Assembly: GCA_038237235.1 (NCBI GenBank)
Contig: JBBRYW010000075.1
Location: 1 to 14,997 of the forward strand
Length of the DNA: 14,997 nucleotides
Reading direction: 5' to 3'
Source: JBBRYW01 sp038237235
GTDB lineage: Bacteria > Actinomycetota > Thermoleophilia > Gaiellales > Gaiellaceae
Positions within the stretch are counted from its first letter, which is position 1; every line of letters begins with the position of its first letter. The position numbers and the translations under genes are program-made. Positions 1-7,665 of this stretch are shown here, one piece after another. The notes beneath the pieces are model-generated. The model was not told the origin of the DNA and made no database searches. It worked only from the letters and a program-made list of their open reading frames with translations.

Positions 1-885
1 GCGGCCAACTGCAACCTCGTCCTGGCCCCAACCGATCCCGAGGCCGACGCCGGGTTCGTGATCATGGAGCAGGCCGAGTATCCCGCCATGTCGGGCTCGA
101 ACACGATCTGCGTCGCCACGGTGCTGATCGAGACGGGAGCCGTACCGGCGATCGAGCCGGTGACCGAGCTCGCACTCGACACGCCGGCCGGTCTCGTTCG
201 CATTCGGGCCGAGGTGAGGGGCGGGAAGGTGACCGGCGTCACGTTCGAGAATGTCCCGGCCTTCGCAACCCACCTCGACGCCGTGATCGAGGTGCCCGAG
301 CTGGGGGCAGTCACGGTCGATGTGGCCTGGGGCGGGATGTTCTACGTCATCGCCGAGGCAGCCCCCCTCGGCCTCACCCTCACACCTGACCAGGGCGCCG
401 AGATCGCCCGCGTCGGCGAGATGATCAAGGCGGCCGCGCGCGAGCAGCTTCCGGTCTCACACCCGGAGAACCCGGCCATCGAGGGAATCACGATCTCGCA
501 GCTGTGGGGGCCGGCCACGCACGCGAGCGCGACGCGAAAGAACGCCGTCGTCGTCTCGACGGGTCAGCTCGACTGGCAACGGCCCATGACGTGGACCGGC
601 GCAATCGACCGCTCGCCCTGCGGAACCGGCACCTGCGCGGCCATGGCCGCCCTGCACGCGAAGGGCCGCCTCGGCCTCGGGGAAGAGCTCGTGCACGAGG
701 GGATTCTCGGCACGCTCTTCACCGGTCGCCTGGTGGCCGAGACGCGCGTCGGTGACCGTCCCGCGATCGTGCCGACGCTGACCGGCCAGGCCTGGATCAC
801 GGGCTTTGCCCACTACGTGCTCGACGAGACGGATCCGTTTCCCGAGGGCTTCACCGTCGGAGACATCTGGGGAGGAGTCGAATGA
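1..885 (+). CDS. Proline racemase family protein (Ser/Cys type), 5' end missing
   Basis: The reading frame is open to the left edge, so the gene starts outside the window; the internal GTG at 58 is not the start. The family contains proline racemase, 4-hydroxyproline 2-epimerase and trans-3-hydroxyproline dehydratase, cytosolic enzymes of (hydroxy)proline breakdown that use two opposed acid/base residues. The second catalytic motif, DRSPCGTGTC, is intact (Cys codon 619-621). At the first site the usual MCGH Cys is replaced by Ser in MSGSN (Ser codon 91-93). From memory of the family, Cys/Cys marks racemases and epimerases, Cys/Thr marks trans-3-hydroxyproline dehydratases, and Ser/Cys members are a separate group with epimerase and/or dehydratase activity. 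I therefore favour a hydroxyproline enzyme over a true proline racemase. The C-terminal part (FTGRLV, GQAWITG) is full length. It ends 14 bp before the convergent ABC gene. Confidence 0.9.
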   Translation, partial: AANCNLVLAPTDPEADAGFVIMEQAEYPAMSGSNTICVATVLIETGAVPAIEPVTELALDTPAGLVRIRAEVRGGKVTGVTFENVPAFATHLDAVIEVPELGAVTVDVAWGGMFYVIAEAAPLGLTLTPDQGAEIARVGEMIKAAAREQLPVSHPENPAIEGITISQLWGPATHASATRKNAVVVSTGQLDWQRPMTWTGAIDRSPCGTGTCAAMAALHAKGRLGLGEELVHEGILGTLFTGRLVAETRVGDRPAIVPTLTGQAWITGFAHYVLDETDPFPEGFTVGDIWGGVE

Positions 886-899
886 CACTTCGGAGGTCG

Positions 900-2684
900 T
901 CAGCGAGCGGGGAAACGCGCATCGCGACGGTCTCGCGGCCGCCTCCGTCGGCCCTGCCTCCCGACCTGCGCAGCCGTCGCGCCGCGCAGATCGTGGGCGA
1001 GCCGCCGGAAGGGGCCGTCCGCCGCCAGTAGCTCGCTCTCCGTGCCGCGCTGAAGGATGTCGCCGCGCTCGAGCACGAGGATCTCGTCGGCGCGGCGAAC
1101 CGTGGCCAGCCGATGCGCGATGATGACGGACGTTCGACCGCGCAGGAGCCGGTCGAGCGCCCGCTCGATCAGAATCTCGGTCGGCCGGTCGATGTTCGAG
1201 GTCGCCTCGTCCAGGATCAGGATGCGGGGGTCCGAGAGGAGCGCGCGCGCGATCGAGATCAGCTGTCGTTCGCCCGCCGAGAGGCCCGCACCACCTTCAC
1301 GCACCTCGTGCTCGAGCCCGCCGTGCAGCCGCGCCGCCACTCGATCGACGCCTACCGCCTCCGCGGTCTCGCGGACTTGCAGGTCTGTCGCTTCCGGTCG
1401 TGCGAATCGGATGTTGTCCGCGATCGTCCCGGCAAAGAGGAACGGGTCCTGGAGCACGACGCCGAGCTGACGCCGGTAGCTGCGTAGCTGCACCTCGCGA
1501 AGGTCGACGCCGTCCACCCGGATCGCGCCCGTGTCCGGGTCGTAGAAGCGCGCGATCAGCTTCGCGAGCGTCGATTTTCCGCCACCCGACTCGCCGACAA
1601 GCGCGAGGCAGCCGCCGGCCGGCACCCGGAGCTCGATCCCGTGCAGCACGTCGTCCTCGCCGTAGGCGAACGTGACGTGGTCGAGGTCGAGACGACCCTC
1701 GATCCGCCCCATCGGCCGGGCCCCCGGGCGGTCGTCGATCTCGGGCTCCGTATCGAGTACAGAGCTGATCTTGACCATCGCCGCGGCCGCGGACTGCAGC
1801 TGTGCGTAGACGTCGGAGAGCTCCTGCAGCGGCTGGAAGACGAGCTGCAGCAGATAGACGGCGGTGATCAGAGTCCCGATGGTCAACGAGCCGCGTGCGA
1901 GGAAGTGCGACCCGACGAGGAGCACCGCCGCGGTCGAGACGACGCCGAGCAGCTCGATCGCCGGGAAGAAGACGGAGAGCAGCTTCTGGGCGCGGATGCT
2001 CGCGGCTCGATTCGCGCCGTTCAGCCCGTCGAACTCCGCCTGGAAGGCGCGCTCGCGGTTGAACGCCTGGATCACGGCCATTCCCCCAACTGATTCCGCC
2101 AACTGCGCAGTCACGGCGCCGATTCGGTTCCTCACCTCGAGCAACGCCACCGCCGAGCGTCTCTGGAACCAGCGCGTCAGCACCAGCACCGGCGGCAGGA
2201 TCACGAGTGCGACGAGCCCGAGACGCCAGTCGACGAGGAACAGCGCCGCCACCGCCGTCGGCAGCAGTACGACATTCGCAACCAGCGTCGGCAGGCCCTG
2301 TGCCAGGACGTCCGAAAGGGCGTCCACGTCACTCGTGAGGCGCGCGATGATCCACCCCGCGCGCTGCTCGGAGAAGTAGCGCAGCGAGAGCGACGTGAGA
2401 TGGTCGAACAGGTCCCGCCGGAGCCCGAGCACGATGCCCTGACCGACGCCAGCCAGGCCCCGAATCAGGATCGCCATCAGGATCCAGCCCGCCGCGGCCA
2501 CCGCGAGGTAGAGGGCGACCACCACGGCGAGGTAGCGCTCGTCCCCCCTCCTGATCCCGTTGTCGATCGCCGCGCGGACGAGGAGCCAGCCGCCCGCCTG
2601 GGCGGCGGCCCCGCCGGTGGCGACGAGCAGCAGCACGGCGACTCGCGCCCACCGGCCTTCGACGTACCGCCCGAGGCGGCTCAA
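900..2684 (-). CDS. ABC exporter half-transporter, subunit B (catalytically competent NBD)
   Basis: This is a fused membrane-plus-ATPase half transporter of about 594 residues with an N-terminal six-helix exporter domain. The ATPase domain has Walker A GESGGGKST, Q-loop LQDPFLF, signature LSAGERQ (1263-1283, a variant of LSGGQ), Walker B ILILDEATSNID with the catalytic Glu present, and switch His in AHRLATV. It ends in a short Arg-rich tail. The gene directly upstream encodes a complementary half with a degenerate site, so the two probably form a heterodimeric exporter of the BmrCD/TM287-288 type. The substrate cannot be told. Start choice: TTG at 2684 lies 19 bp after the upstream stop and gives the usual family length. 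A GTG at 2792 would add about 36 basic, low-complexity residues that are a frame-shifted shadow of the upstream gene's end. Neither start has a good ribosome binding site, so translation may depend on the upstream gene. Confidence 0.9.
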   Translation of the reverse strand: MSRLGRYVEGRWARVAVLLLVATGGAAAQAGGWLLVRAAIDNGIRRGDERYLAVVVALYLAVAAAGWILMAILIRGLAGVGQGIVLGLRRDLFDHLTSLSLRYFSEQRAGWIIARLTSDVDALSDVLAQGLPTLVANVVLLPTAVAALFLVDWRLGLVALVILPPVLVLTRWFQRRSAVALLEVRNRIGAVTAQLAESVGGMAVIQAFNRERAFQAEFDGLNGANRAASIRAQKLLSVFFPAIELLGVVSTAAVLLVGSHFLARGSLTIGTLITAVYLLQLVFQPLQELSDVYAQLQSAAAAMVKISSVLDTEPEIDDRPGARPMGRIEGRLDLDHVTFAYGEDDVLHGIELRVPAGGCLALVGESGGGKSTLAKLIARFYDPDTGAIRVDGVDLREVQLRSYRRQLGVVLQDPFLFAGTIADNIRFARPEATDLQVRETAEAVGVDRVAARLHGGLEHEVREGGAGLSAGERQLISIARALLSDPRILILDEATSNIDRPTEILIERALDRLLRGRTSVIIAHRLATVRRADEILVLERGDILQRGTESELLAADGPFRRLAHDLRGATAAQVGRQGRRRRPRDRRDARFPAR

Positions 2685-2703
2685 GCCGGTGCGCTGCCCG
2701 GGA

Positions 2704-4461
2704 CTACGCGGCAAGGATCTCGTCTCCGAAGAGATCGGCGAACGAACCGCCGGCGTCGAGCAGGTCCGCGGCTGCGCCCTCCTCGACGACACGGCCGTTC
2801 CCGAGCACGGCGGCGCGACCGGCGAGCTCGATCGTCGACAACCGCTGAGTCGCGACGAGAGCGGTCCGGCCGGCGAGCGCGGGGCGAAGCCGGTCCACCA
2901 GGTCGCGCTCGGTCTGCGTGTCCACGGCCGAGAGCGGGTCGTCGAGAACGATCACGAGTGCGCGGGTCGCCAGCGCCCGCGCGAGAGCGACCCGTTGGCG
3001 CTGTCCTCCGGAGAGATTGACTCCCCGCTCGCCGATCAGGGTGTCGTAGCCGTCCGGCAGATCGTCCACGAAAGCGGCGACGCCGGCAGCCTCGCACGCG
3101 GCGAGCACCTCGTCCCAGGGCGCGTCCGGCCGGCCGCCGAGGAGGTTGTCCCGCAGCGGGGCCGAGAAGAGAATGGGTTTCTGGGTGACGACTGCGACCG
3201 CGGACCGAAGGTCTGCGAGGCTTACCTCACGCACGTCGACGCCGCCGATCAGGACGCGGCCACCGGTCGGGTCGTAGAAGCGGGGGACGAGATTCAAGAG
3301 AGTCGTCTTCCCCGACCCGGTGGCTCCGCAGACGGCGACGATCTCTCCGGGCTCGAGCTCGAGGTTCAGGCCGCGCAGCACATCCTCCTCGTCGCCGTAG
3401 GAAAAGCGGACGTCCTCGAAGCGCACGCCAAGCGGCCCGCGGGCTAGGCGCTTCGGCCGGCGCGGCTCGGGGAGCCGCTCGATCCCCTCGAGCCACGCGA
3501 AGCTGCGTCCCGCCGACGCGAGCGCTCGCTGGGCCAGGTTGACGATCCAGCCCAGCGACTCGAGCGGCCACACGAGCTGCAGCAGGACCGTGTTAAAGAG
3601 GACGAACTCGCCGATCGTCAGATCGCCCTGGATGACGTCACGGCCGCCGAAGAAGACGACGGCGCCGATCGAGAGCGCCGGCAGAAAGTAGAGCCCCGGC
3701 AGGTGGCGCGCCTCGACGCCGGCCTGGCGCAGCACCGTGTCGCGAACGCCTTCGGCTTTTGCTCCGAAGCGCGTGCGCACGTCGTCCTCCCGCCCGAATG
3801 CCTGCACCATCTCGATCCCGACCACCGCTTCGTCGGCAGCCTCCGTCACGTCGCCCTTGCGTTCCTGCACCTGTCGTGAGATCGGCATCACCCGGTGCGC
3901 AAAGGCCCAGGCGAGCAGGCCGACCAGCGGCATCGAGACACCGGTGTAGAGGGCGAGCAGCGGATCGACGAGTACAAGCACGATTCCGGCGCCGACGATC
4001 ATCATCGTGCTCTGCGCCCCCTGCACCATGCCCCAGCCGGCGAAGTAGCGGATCGGATAGAGGTCGTTCGTCGCGCGCGACACGACCTGACCCGTGGCGT
4101 GGCGGTCGTAGAACGCCCGCGGGAAGCTGAGGTACGCCTCGTACAGGAGCTCCCGCATGCGCGCCTCGATCCGCACGCCGACGCGCGCTGTTGCGTAGCG
4201 CCTGCTGAAGTTGATGCCCAGACGAAGGGTCGCGAGCCCGAGGATCGCCAGCAGGTACGGCCAGAGCCGCCCGGTGTGGCGCGGGACGACCGCATGGTCG
4301 ATCGCGCGCTGGATCAGCGCCGGAATCGCGAGCGAGAGCGTCGTGTAGCCCGCGGCGCAGAGGAGACCTAGGCCAGCGAGCCGCCATTCCGCGCGCCAGA
4401 GCGTGAGCAGGCGACCGAGCGTCGGCCAGACGGCGAGGTCGGGAGGATCGACTGACTTCAT
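2704..4461 (-). CDS. ABC exporter half-transporter, subunit A (degenerate NBD)
   Basis: This 585-residue half transporter has an N-terminal six-helix domain (about residues 25-310) and a C-terminal ATPase. Visible motifs are Walker A GATGSGKT (Lys385), Q-loop VTQKPILF and a perfect signature LSGGQRQRVALARA. The Walker B catalytic Glu is replaced by Asp (VLDDP, Asp508), and the switch-loop His is replaced by Gln (ATQRLS, Gln539). Those two substitutions together are the known mark of the degenerate-site subunit in heterodimeric ABC exporters. The partner gene downstream has a canonical Walker B and switch His but an altered signature, which would complete the degenerate site. The ATG start is supported by GAGGGAG seven bases upstream. 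It is the first gene of a two-gene operon, divergent from the aminotransferase across 128 bp. Multidrug or lipid export is possible but not shown. Confidence 0.93.
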   Translation of the reverse strand: MKSVDPPDLAVWPTLGRLLTLWRAEWRLAGLGLLCAAGYTTLSLAIPALIQRAIDHAVVPRHTGRLWPYLLAILGLATLRLGINFSRRYATARVGVRIEARMRELLYEAYLSFPRAFYDRHATGQVVSRATNDLYPIRYFAGWGMVQGAQSTMMIVGAGIVLVLVDPLLALYTGVSMPLVGLLAWAFAHRVMPISRQVQERKGDVTEAADEAVVGIEMVQAFGREDDVRTRFGAKAEGVRDTVLRQAGVEARHLPGLYFLPALSIGAVVFFGGRDVIQGDLTIGEFVLFNTVLLQLVWPLESLGWIVNLAQRALASAGRSFAWLEGIERLPEPRRPKRLARGPLGVRFEDVRFSYGDEEDVLRGLNLELEPGEIVAVCGATGSGKTTLLNLVPRFYDPTGGRVLIGGVDVREVSLADLRSAVAVVTQKPILFSAPLRDNLLGGRPDAPWDEVLAACEAAGVAAFVDDLPDGYDTLIGERGVNLSGGQRQRVALARALATRALVIVLDDPLSAVDTQTERDLVDRLRPALAGRTALVATQRLSTIELAGRAAVLGNGRVVEEGAAADLLDAGGSFADLFGDEILAA

Positions 4462-4468
4462 GGGGAGG

Positions 4469-4475
4469 CTCCCTC
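4469..4475 (-). promoter_or_regulatory. Ribosome binding site of the first ABC gene
   Basis: Read on the minus strand this is GAGGGAG, seven bases before the ATG at 4461. It fixes that start and shows that the exporter operon begins here. Confidence 0.6.
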
Positions 4476-4575
4476 GGACGGCATGCCACGGCGCGGCGGG
4501 TCGGATCGCGCCTGACCACGCCGCCGTCTCTCAAGGGTACTGAAAGTGGCGCGGGCGACATCGGGCTGCCGTGAG

Positions 4576-4581
4576 TAGGCT
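4576..4581 (+). promoter_or_regulatory. Possible -10 box (TAGGCT) for a leaderless aminotransferase mRNA
   Basis: TAGGCT fits the actinobacterial TANNNT -10 pattern and ends eight bases before the GTG at 4590, which has no Shine-Dalgarno sequence. That spacing would start the transcript at or next to the start codon. The same hexamer sits six bases upstream of the LLM oxidoreductase start. No convincing -35 is visible, so this is inference from one short motif. Confidence 0.35.
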
Positions 4582-4589
4582 CCTCGAGC

Positions 4590-5852
4590 GTGACACGCTT
4601 CTGGCACCCGGTCGCCGACATGCACGCCGTCTCCGCGTCGGGCGAGCTGATCCTCGATCGAGGTGAGGGCGTGCACGTCTGGGACGACGGCGGCAGGCGC
4701 TACCTCGATGCGACGGCTGCCCTCTGGTACTGCAACGTCGGCTACGGCCGCCGCGAGATCGTCGAGGCCGCCGCCGCCCAGATGGGCCGGTTGCACGCGT
4801 ACTCGCACTACGGCGACGTCTCGAGCCGTCCGACGACCGAGCTGGCGGAACGGATCGCGTCGATCGCGCCCATGGACGACGCAGCGGTCTTCTTCACGAG
4901 CGGGGGCGGCGAGTCGATCGAGACCGCAGTCAAGCTCGTGCGGCGCTACTGGAGCCTCTCCTCTCAACCCGAGCGGACTGTCGTCATCTCGCGCGAGCGC
5001 GCCTATCACGGGCTGACGGGATACGCCACGAGCATCGTCGGGTCAGACATCTTCAAAGTCGGCGTCGGGCCGGTAGCAGGAGACACCCAGCGTGTGGCGT
5101 GGGACTCAGCCGAGGCGCTCGATGCGGCGATTCAGGAGACCGGGCCCGAGCGCGTCGCCGCCTTCTTTTGCGAGCCGATCATCGGCGCCGGCGGTGTGTA
5201 CGCCCCACCGGAGGGCTATCTCGCGGAGACGCGCCGGATCTGCCGCGAGCACGGCGTCCTCTTCGTCGCCGACGAGGTGATCTGCGCGTACGGCCGCGTC
5301 GGCGACTGGTTCGCCAGCAGCCGCTTCGGGCTCGATCCCGACCTCGTCACGTTCGCAAAGGGGATCACCTCCGGCTACGTGCCGCTCGGCGGCGTGATTG
5401 CCGGTGGGGCGGTGCAGGAGCCGTTCTGGAAGACCGGCGACGCCGGAGTGTGGCGCCACGGGTACACGTACTCCGGGCACGCCACTGCGGCGGCTGCCGC
5501 CCACGCGAACCTCGACATCATGGAGCGCGAGAACCTCCCGGCCCGCGGGCTTGCGCTCGAGACCGAGCTCGCGAACGCGCTCGCCCCTCTCGCAGGTCAC
5601 GAGCTCGTCGGCGAGGTGCGCTCGGGGCTCGGCGTGCTGGCGGCGGTTCAGATCGACGTGGGGCTGCTCGCCGACGACGCCGGCTTGACCGATCGCGTCA
5701 CGCTGAAGGCCCGTGAGCACGGGATCCTCACGCGCACGCTGGCCGGCGGCGGCCTGCAGATCTCTCCGCCTCTGACGATTGGCACGCCGGAGCTCGCAGA
5801 GCTTGTCTCAGGGCTTGCCGCCACGCTCGACGACGTCGCTAGCGCGGGCTGA
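4590..5852 (+). CDS. Class III PLP-dependent aminotransferase (omega-aminotransferase-like)
   Basis: A 420-residue fold-type I, class III aminotransferase. It would move an amino group from an amine or omega-amino acid to a keto acid. Visible features are the phosphate-binding segment TSGGGES (103-109, more Gly-rich than the common SGSEA form), AYHG, the cofactor-ring Asp in VADEV (Asp228), and the PLP Schiff-base Lys in FAKGITSGY (Lys257). C-terminal motifs HGYTYSGH and GGGLQISPPL are present. The family includes beta-alanine/pyruvate, putrescine/pyruvate and diaminopelargonate aminotransferases; sequence alone does not fix the substrate. The GTG start lacks a Shine-Dalgarno but follows a TAGGCT box. 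The gene is alone in its direction. Its last 14 bp overlap the 3' end of the secreted-protein gene on the other strand. Confidence 0.93.
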   Translation: MTRFWHPVADMHAVSASGELILDRGEGVHVWDDGGRRYLDATAALWYCNVGYGRREIVEAAAAQMGRLHAYSHYGDVSSRPTTELAERIASIAPMDDAAVFFTSGGGESIETAVKLVRRYWSLSSQPERTVVISRERAYHGLTGYATSIVGSDIFKVGVGPVAGDTQRVAWDSAEALDAAIQETGPERVAAFFCEPIIGAGGVYAPPEGYLAETRRICREHGVLFVADEVICAYGRVGDWFASSRFGLDPDLVTFAKGITSGYVPLGGVIAGGAVQEPFWKTGDAGVWRHGYTYSGHATAAAAAHANLDIMERENLPARGLALETELANALAPLAGHELVGEVRSGLGVLAAVQIDVGLLADDAGLTDRVTLKAREHGILTRTLAGGGLQISPPLTIGTPELAELVSGLAATLDDVASAG

Positions 5853-6570
5853 CGAGCACCGATCTGGCGTCAGGCGCGTACGTCCAGCCGCGATTCGGCC
5901 CTGCGATCGTGGCCCGGTACCTCGTGCCCCTCCAGCTCGGGCGCAGAAGCAGCGAGTAGGTTCCTGACGGCGCGCGTGGCGCTACGGCTCGCATGAATGC
6001 CCAGCCCCCGGCGCTCGCGGCGCATGCAAAGCACTCGAGGAAGACGAAGGTTCGGATCTGCTTGTCGGGCAGGCCCTTTCCTGCGGGACTCGGGGAGCTG
6101 CCGTAGATCGGCCGTCCTTCGGACAGAGCCTCGCCGGTCAACGTCGGCAGGCCGTACCTGCAGCAGAGGGCGCGCAACGAGATCCCGGTCGGCGTTCCTC
6201 GCCAGCGTGAGAAGTGGAGCTCGACCGGCCCACGGGCGTGCTTGCGCCAGGCCTGTAGCGCCCAGAGAGCACCGTCGGGAGTGCGGCGGACCACCTGCGC
6301 CATCGCCAGGCGGCTCGAGTCGACCCGAGCCGAGACGTCACGGCCTTGGAACCGGTTGCTCGGAAGCGAGTATCCGTGCGGAGGGATCACGATCGACTGG
6401 CGCGAGCCCGCGACCGTCGTCCAGCTGACGAGCGCGACGCCTTCCGCGTTGACGTGCAGAGTCGGGGCCTGGGCGTCCGTCGCGACGGACACTGAGGCGG
6501 GAACGCCGGGCGCGACGGCGAGCGCTAGTGCGAATGCGAGCGCCGAGACGATGATCGAACGGCTCCGCAC
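5839..6570 (-). CDS. Secreted protein of unknown function with four Cys
   Basis: I do not recognise the family. The 243-residue product begins with a good Sec signal peptide: a basic start (MRSRS), a hydrophobic run at residues 6-20, then small residues with possible cleavage near 28-31. The mature part is beta-rich in composition and has four Cys in two pairs (136/137 and 180/183), which could form disulfides or bind metal. The Trp/Arg-rich C-terminal third (SWRGTRYRATIAGP) resembles beta-sandwich surface domains, but this is only an impression. The GTG start is set by TGAGGG eight bases upstream (6579-6584) and by the signal peptide; the frame stays open further upstream only as a shadow of greA. 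It lies 43 bp after greA on the same strand, so read-through is likely. Confidence 0.75.
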   Translation of the reverse strand: MRSRSIIVSALAFALALAVAPGVPASVSVATDAQAPTLHVNAEGVALVSWTTVAGSRQSIVIPPHGYSLPSNRFQGRDVSARVDSSRLAMAQVVRRTPDGALWALQAWRKHARGPVELHFSRWRGTPTGISLRALCCRYGLPTLTGEALSEGRPIYGSSPSPAGKGLPDKQIRTFVFLECFACAASAGGWAFMRAVAPRAPSGTYSLLLRPSWRGTRYRATIAGPNRGWTYAPDARSVLVSPR

Positions 6571-6613
6571 GATTGGAACCCTCAGGCTAACAGGCCGCGC
6601 TGGAAGGCTCTCG

Positions 6614-7060
6614 TCAGTGGTGAATCTCGACGATCGTGGCCGTCCAGACGCCGCGGGGCGCCTGGACGTCGGCCCGGTCGCCGACGCGCTTGCCGAGCAG
6701 GGCGGCACCGAGTGGGGAGGACGCCGACACGGCGTCGCCGCCCCCGAGGCCGGAGAGCTCCACGTCGATTCGCCCGCCCGTCTCGTCCTCGACCACGACC
6801 TGCGAGCCGATCGAGACGATCCCGCCGTCGCCGTCCTCGACGACCGTCGCATGATCGAGGCGCTCCCGGAGAATCGCGATCCGCCGCTCGAGCAGCCCCT
6901 GCTCGTTCTTCGCGGCGTGGTACTCGAAGTTCTCGGAGAGGTCGCCGTGCTCGCGCGCAGTCGCGATCGCCTCCACGATCTCGGCCCGTCTCGGTCCCTC
7001 GAGCTCTGCGAGCTCCGCGGCGAGTTGCCCTTGTTGCCCGCGTGTCATCTGCTCGCGCAT
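6614..7060 (-). CDS. greA: Transcript cleavage factor GreA
   Basis: This 148-residue GreA/GreB-family protein binds RNA polymerase through its secondary channel and stimulates cleavage of the RNA 3' end in backtracked complexes. The N-terminal coiled-coil hairpin carries the family signature AREHGDLSENFEY, with the two catalytic acidic residues at the tip (Asp40, Glu43). The C-terminal FKBP-like domain begins around GSQVVVED (near residue 85) and ends in TATIVEIHH. It is slightly shorter than the E. coli protein (158 residues) but complete. The ATG at 7060 has only a weak purine-rich sequence upstream. It sits between the GFA-type gene (83 bp upstream) and the secreted-protein gene. The only real ambiguity is between paralogous Gre-family members. 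Confidence 0.92.
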   Translation of the reverse strand: MREQMTRGQQGQLAAELAELEGPRRAEIVEAIATAREHGDLSENFEYHAAKNEQGLLERRIAILRERLDHATVVEDGDGGIVSIGSQVVVEDETGGRIDVELSGLGGGDAVSASSPLGAALLGKRVGDRADVQAPRGVWTATIVEIHH

Positions 7061-7142
7061 GGGCCGATCTCTTGGAGCTCATGCGGTGCCGGCGGCTGGC
7101 GATCGTGACCGTCACTCCGGCGATCCCAGACCCGTAGGGTGC

Positions 7143-7580
7143 TCACGCGGTCGCGGCCTCTGGCTGCGGCGGGCGCCGTTCCGGGTAACGGGGCAGGCCG
7201 TCGTCCGGGATCGGGTCCCACGGCGCGGCGTATGCGACGTACTGGCGGTAGCTGGGCCGGACTCCCGGGTCCGAGTCGATCGACCCCAGGCGGACGCTGA
7301 TTACCTGCGAATCGTCGGGGTGGGCGCTCCACAGGCTCGAGCCGCACGCCGAGCAGGAAACCTTGGCGAAGCCGTCAGGCGGCCGATAGACAAGCAGCTT
7401 GTCCTCGCCTCGGCGGATGCGGAGCGAGCCCGGGACGATTCGCGCCTGCGGTGACGCGGACGCTCCCGTCCGCTTCTGACAGCGCGTGCAGTGGCACCAC
7501 CCGGCCGAGACGAGCGGCTCGGCGATCTCGAAGCGGATGCCCCCACAGACACATCCGCCGCTCAGCGGCTCGCTCTCCAT
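7143..7580 (-). CDS. GFA/CENP-V domain zinc protein (glutathione-dependent formaldehyde-activating enzyme-like)
   Basis: This 145-residue cytosolic protein shows the full GFA zinc-binding pattern: CVC (Cys10, Cys12), CHCTRC (Cys29, 31, 34) and CSAC (Cys76, Cys79), followed by GSSLW. The founding Paracoccus Gfa binds glutathione and was proposed to speed its reaction with formaldehyde; many relatives have no proven activity. An actinobacterial host would use mycothiol or another thiol, so the ligand is open. A class III alcohol dehydrogenase lies about 3 kb away on the other strand, compatible with a shared formaldehyde role but not proof. The ATG has no Shine-Dalgarno; a TANNNT box ends seven bases upstream. 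It is divergent from the aldolase gene by 85 bp. Confidence 0.87.
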   Translation of the reverse strand: MESEPLSGGCVCGGIRFEIAEPLVSAGWCHCTRCQKRTGASASPQARIVPGSLRIRRGEDKLLVYRPPDGFAKVSCSACGSSLWSAHPDDSQVISVRLGSIDSDPGVRPSYRQYVAYAAPWDPIPDDGLPRYPERRPPQPEAATA

Positions 7581-7587
7581 CGCCCGG

Positions 7588-7593
7588 ACTCTA
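7588..7593 (-). promoter_or_regulatory. Possible -10 box (TAGAGT) for a leaderless GFA-type gene mRNA
   Basis: On the minus strand TAGAGT fits TANNNT and ends seven bases before the ATG at 7580, which lacks a Shine-Dalgarno. This places the likely transcription start on or beside the A of ATG. No clear -35 is seen. Confidence 0.35.
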
Positions 7594-7611
7594 CCGGGGT
7601 TCAGGCGCTGC

Positions 7612-7617
7612 TACTCT
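7612..7617 (+). promoter_or_regulatory. Possible -10 box (TACTCT) of the aldolase gene
   Basis: TACTCT fits TANNNT and would give a leader of about 40 bases containing the GGAGG site. A matching -35 is not evident, so confidence is low. Confidence 0.25.
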
Positions 7618-7653
7618 CGCCCCGGCGCTGCGAGCTGTCCGGCGCCAAGAGAC

Positions 7654-7658
7654 GGAGG
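7654..7658 (+). promoter_or_regulatory. Ribosome binding site that fixes the TTG start of the aldolase gene
   Basis: GGAGG lies seven bases before TTG at 7666, ideal spacing. It decides between the TTG, the ATG at 7681 and the upstream open frame, because only the TTG gives the family-typical N-terminus MPLVSMRQLLDEAA. Confidence 0.8.
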
Positions 7659-7665
7659 ATCATTC

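Noticed and set aside
886..899. Gap of 14 bp between convergent genes, matching a 14-bp gap at 12382-12395 and a 14-bp overlap at 5839-5852
   Set aside because: The equal lengths look striking, but the sequences share no motif or hairpin; I treat it as coincidence in a compact genome.
4462..4589. Search for an operator or riboswitch between the exporter operon and the aminotransferase gene
   Set aside because: Apart from the ribosome binding site and the TAGGCT box, I see no convincing inverted repeat, -35 box or structured leader in this 128-bp gap.
5106..5720. Minus-strand open frame opposite the aminotransferase
   Set aside because: Antisense shadow of a gene with intact PLP motifs; no domain or start signal of its own.
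6571..6852. Upstream extension of the secreted-protein frame
   Set aside because: It is a Ser/Arg-rich shadow of greA; the signal peptide and ribosome binding site place the start at 6570.
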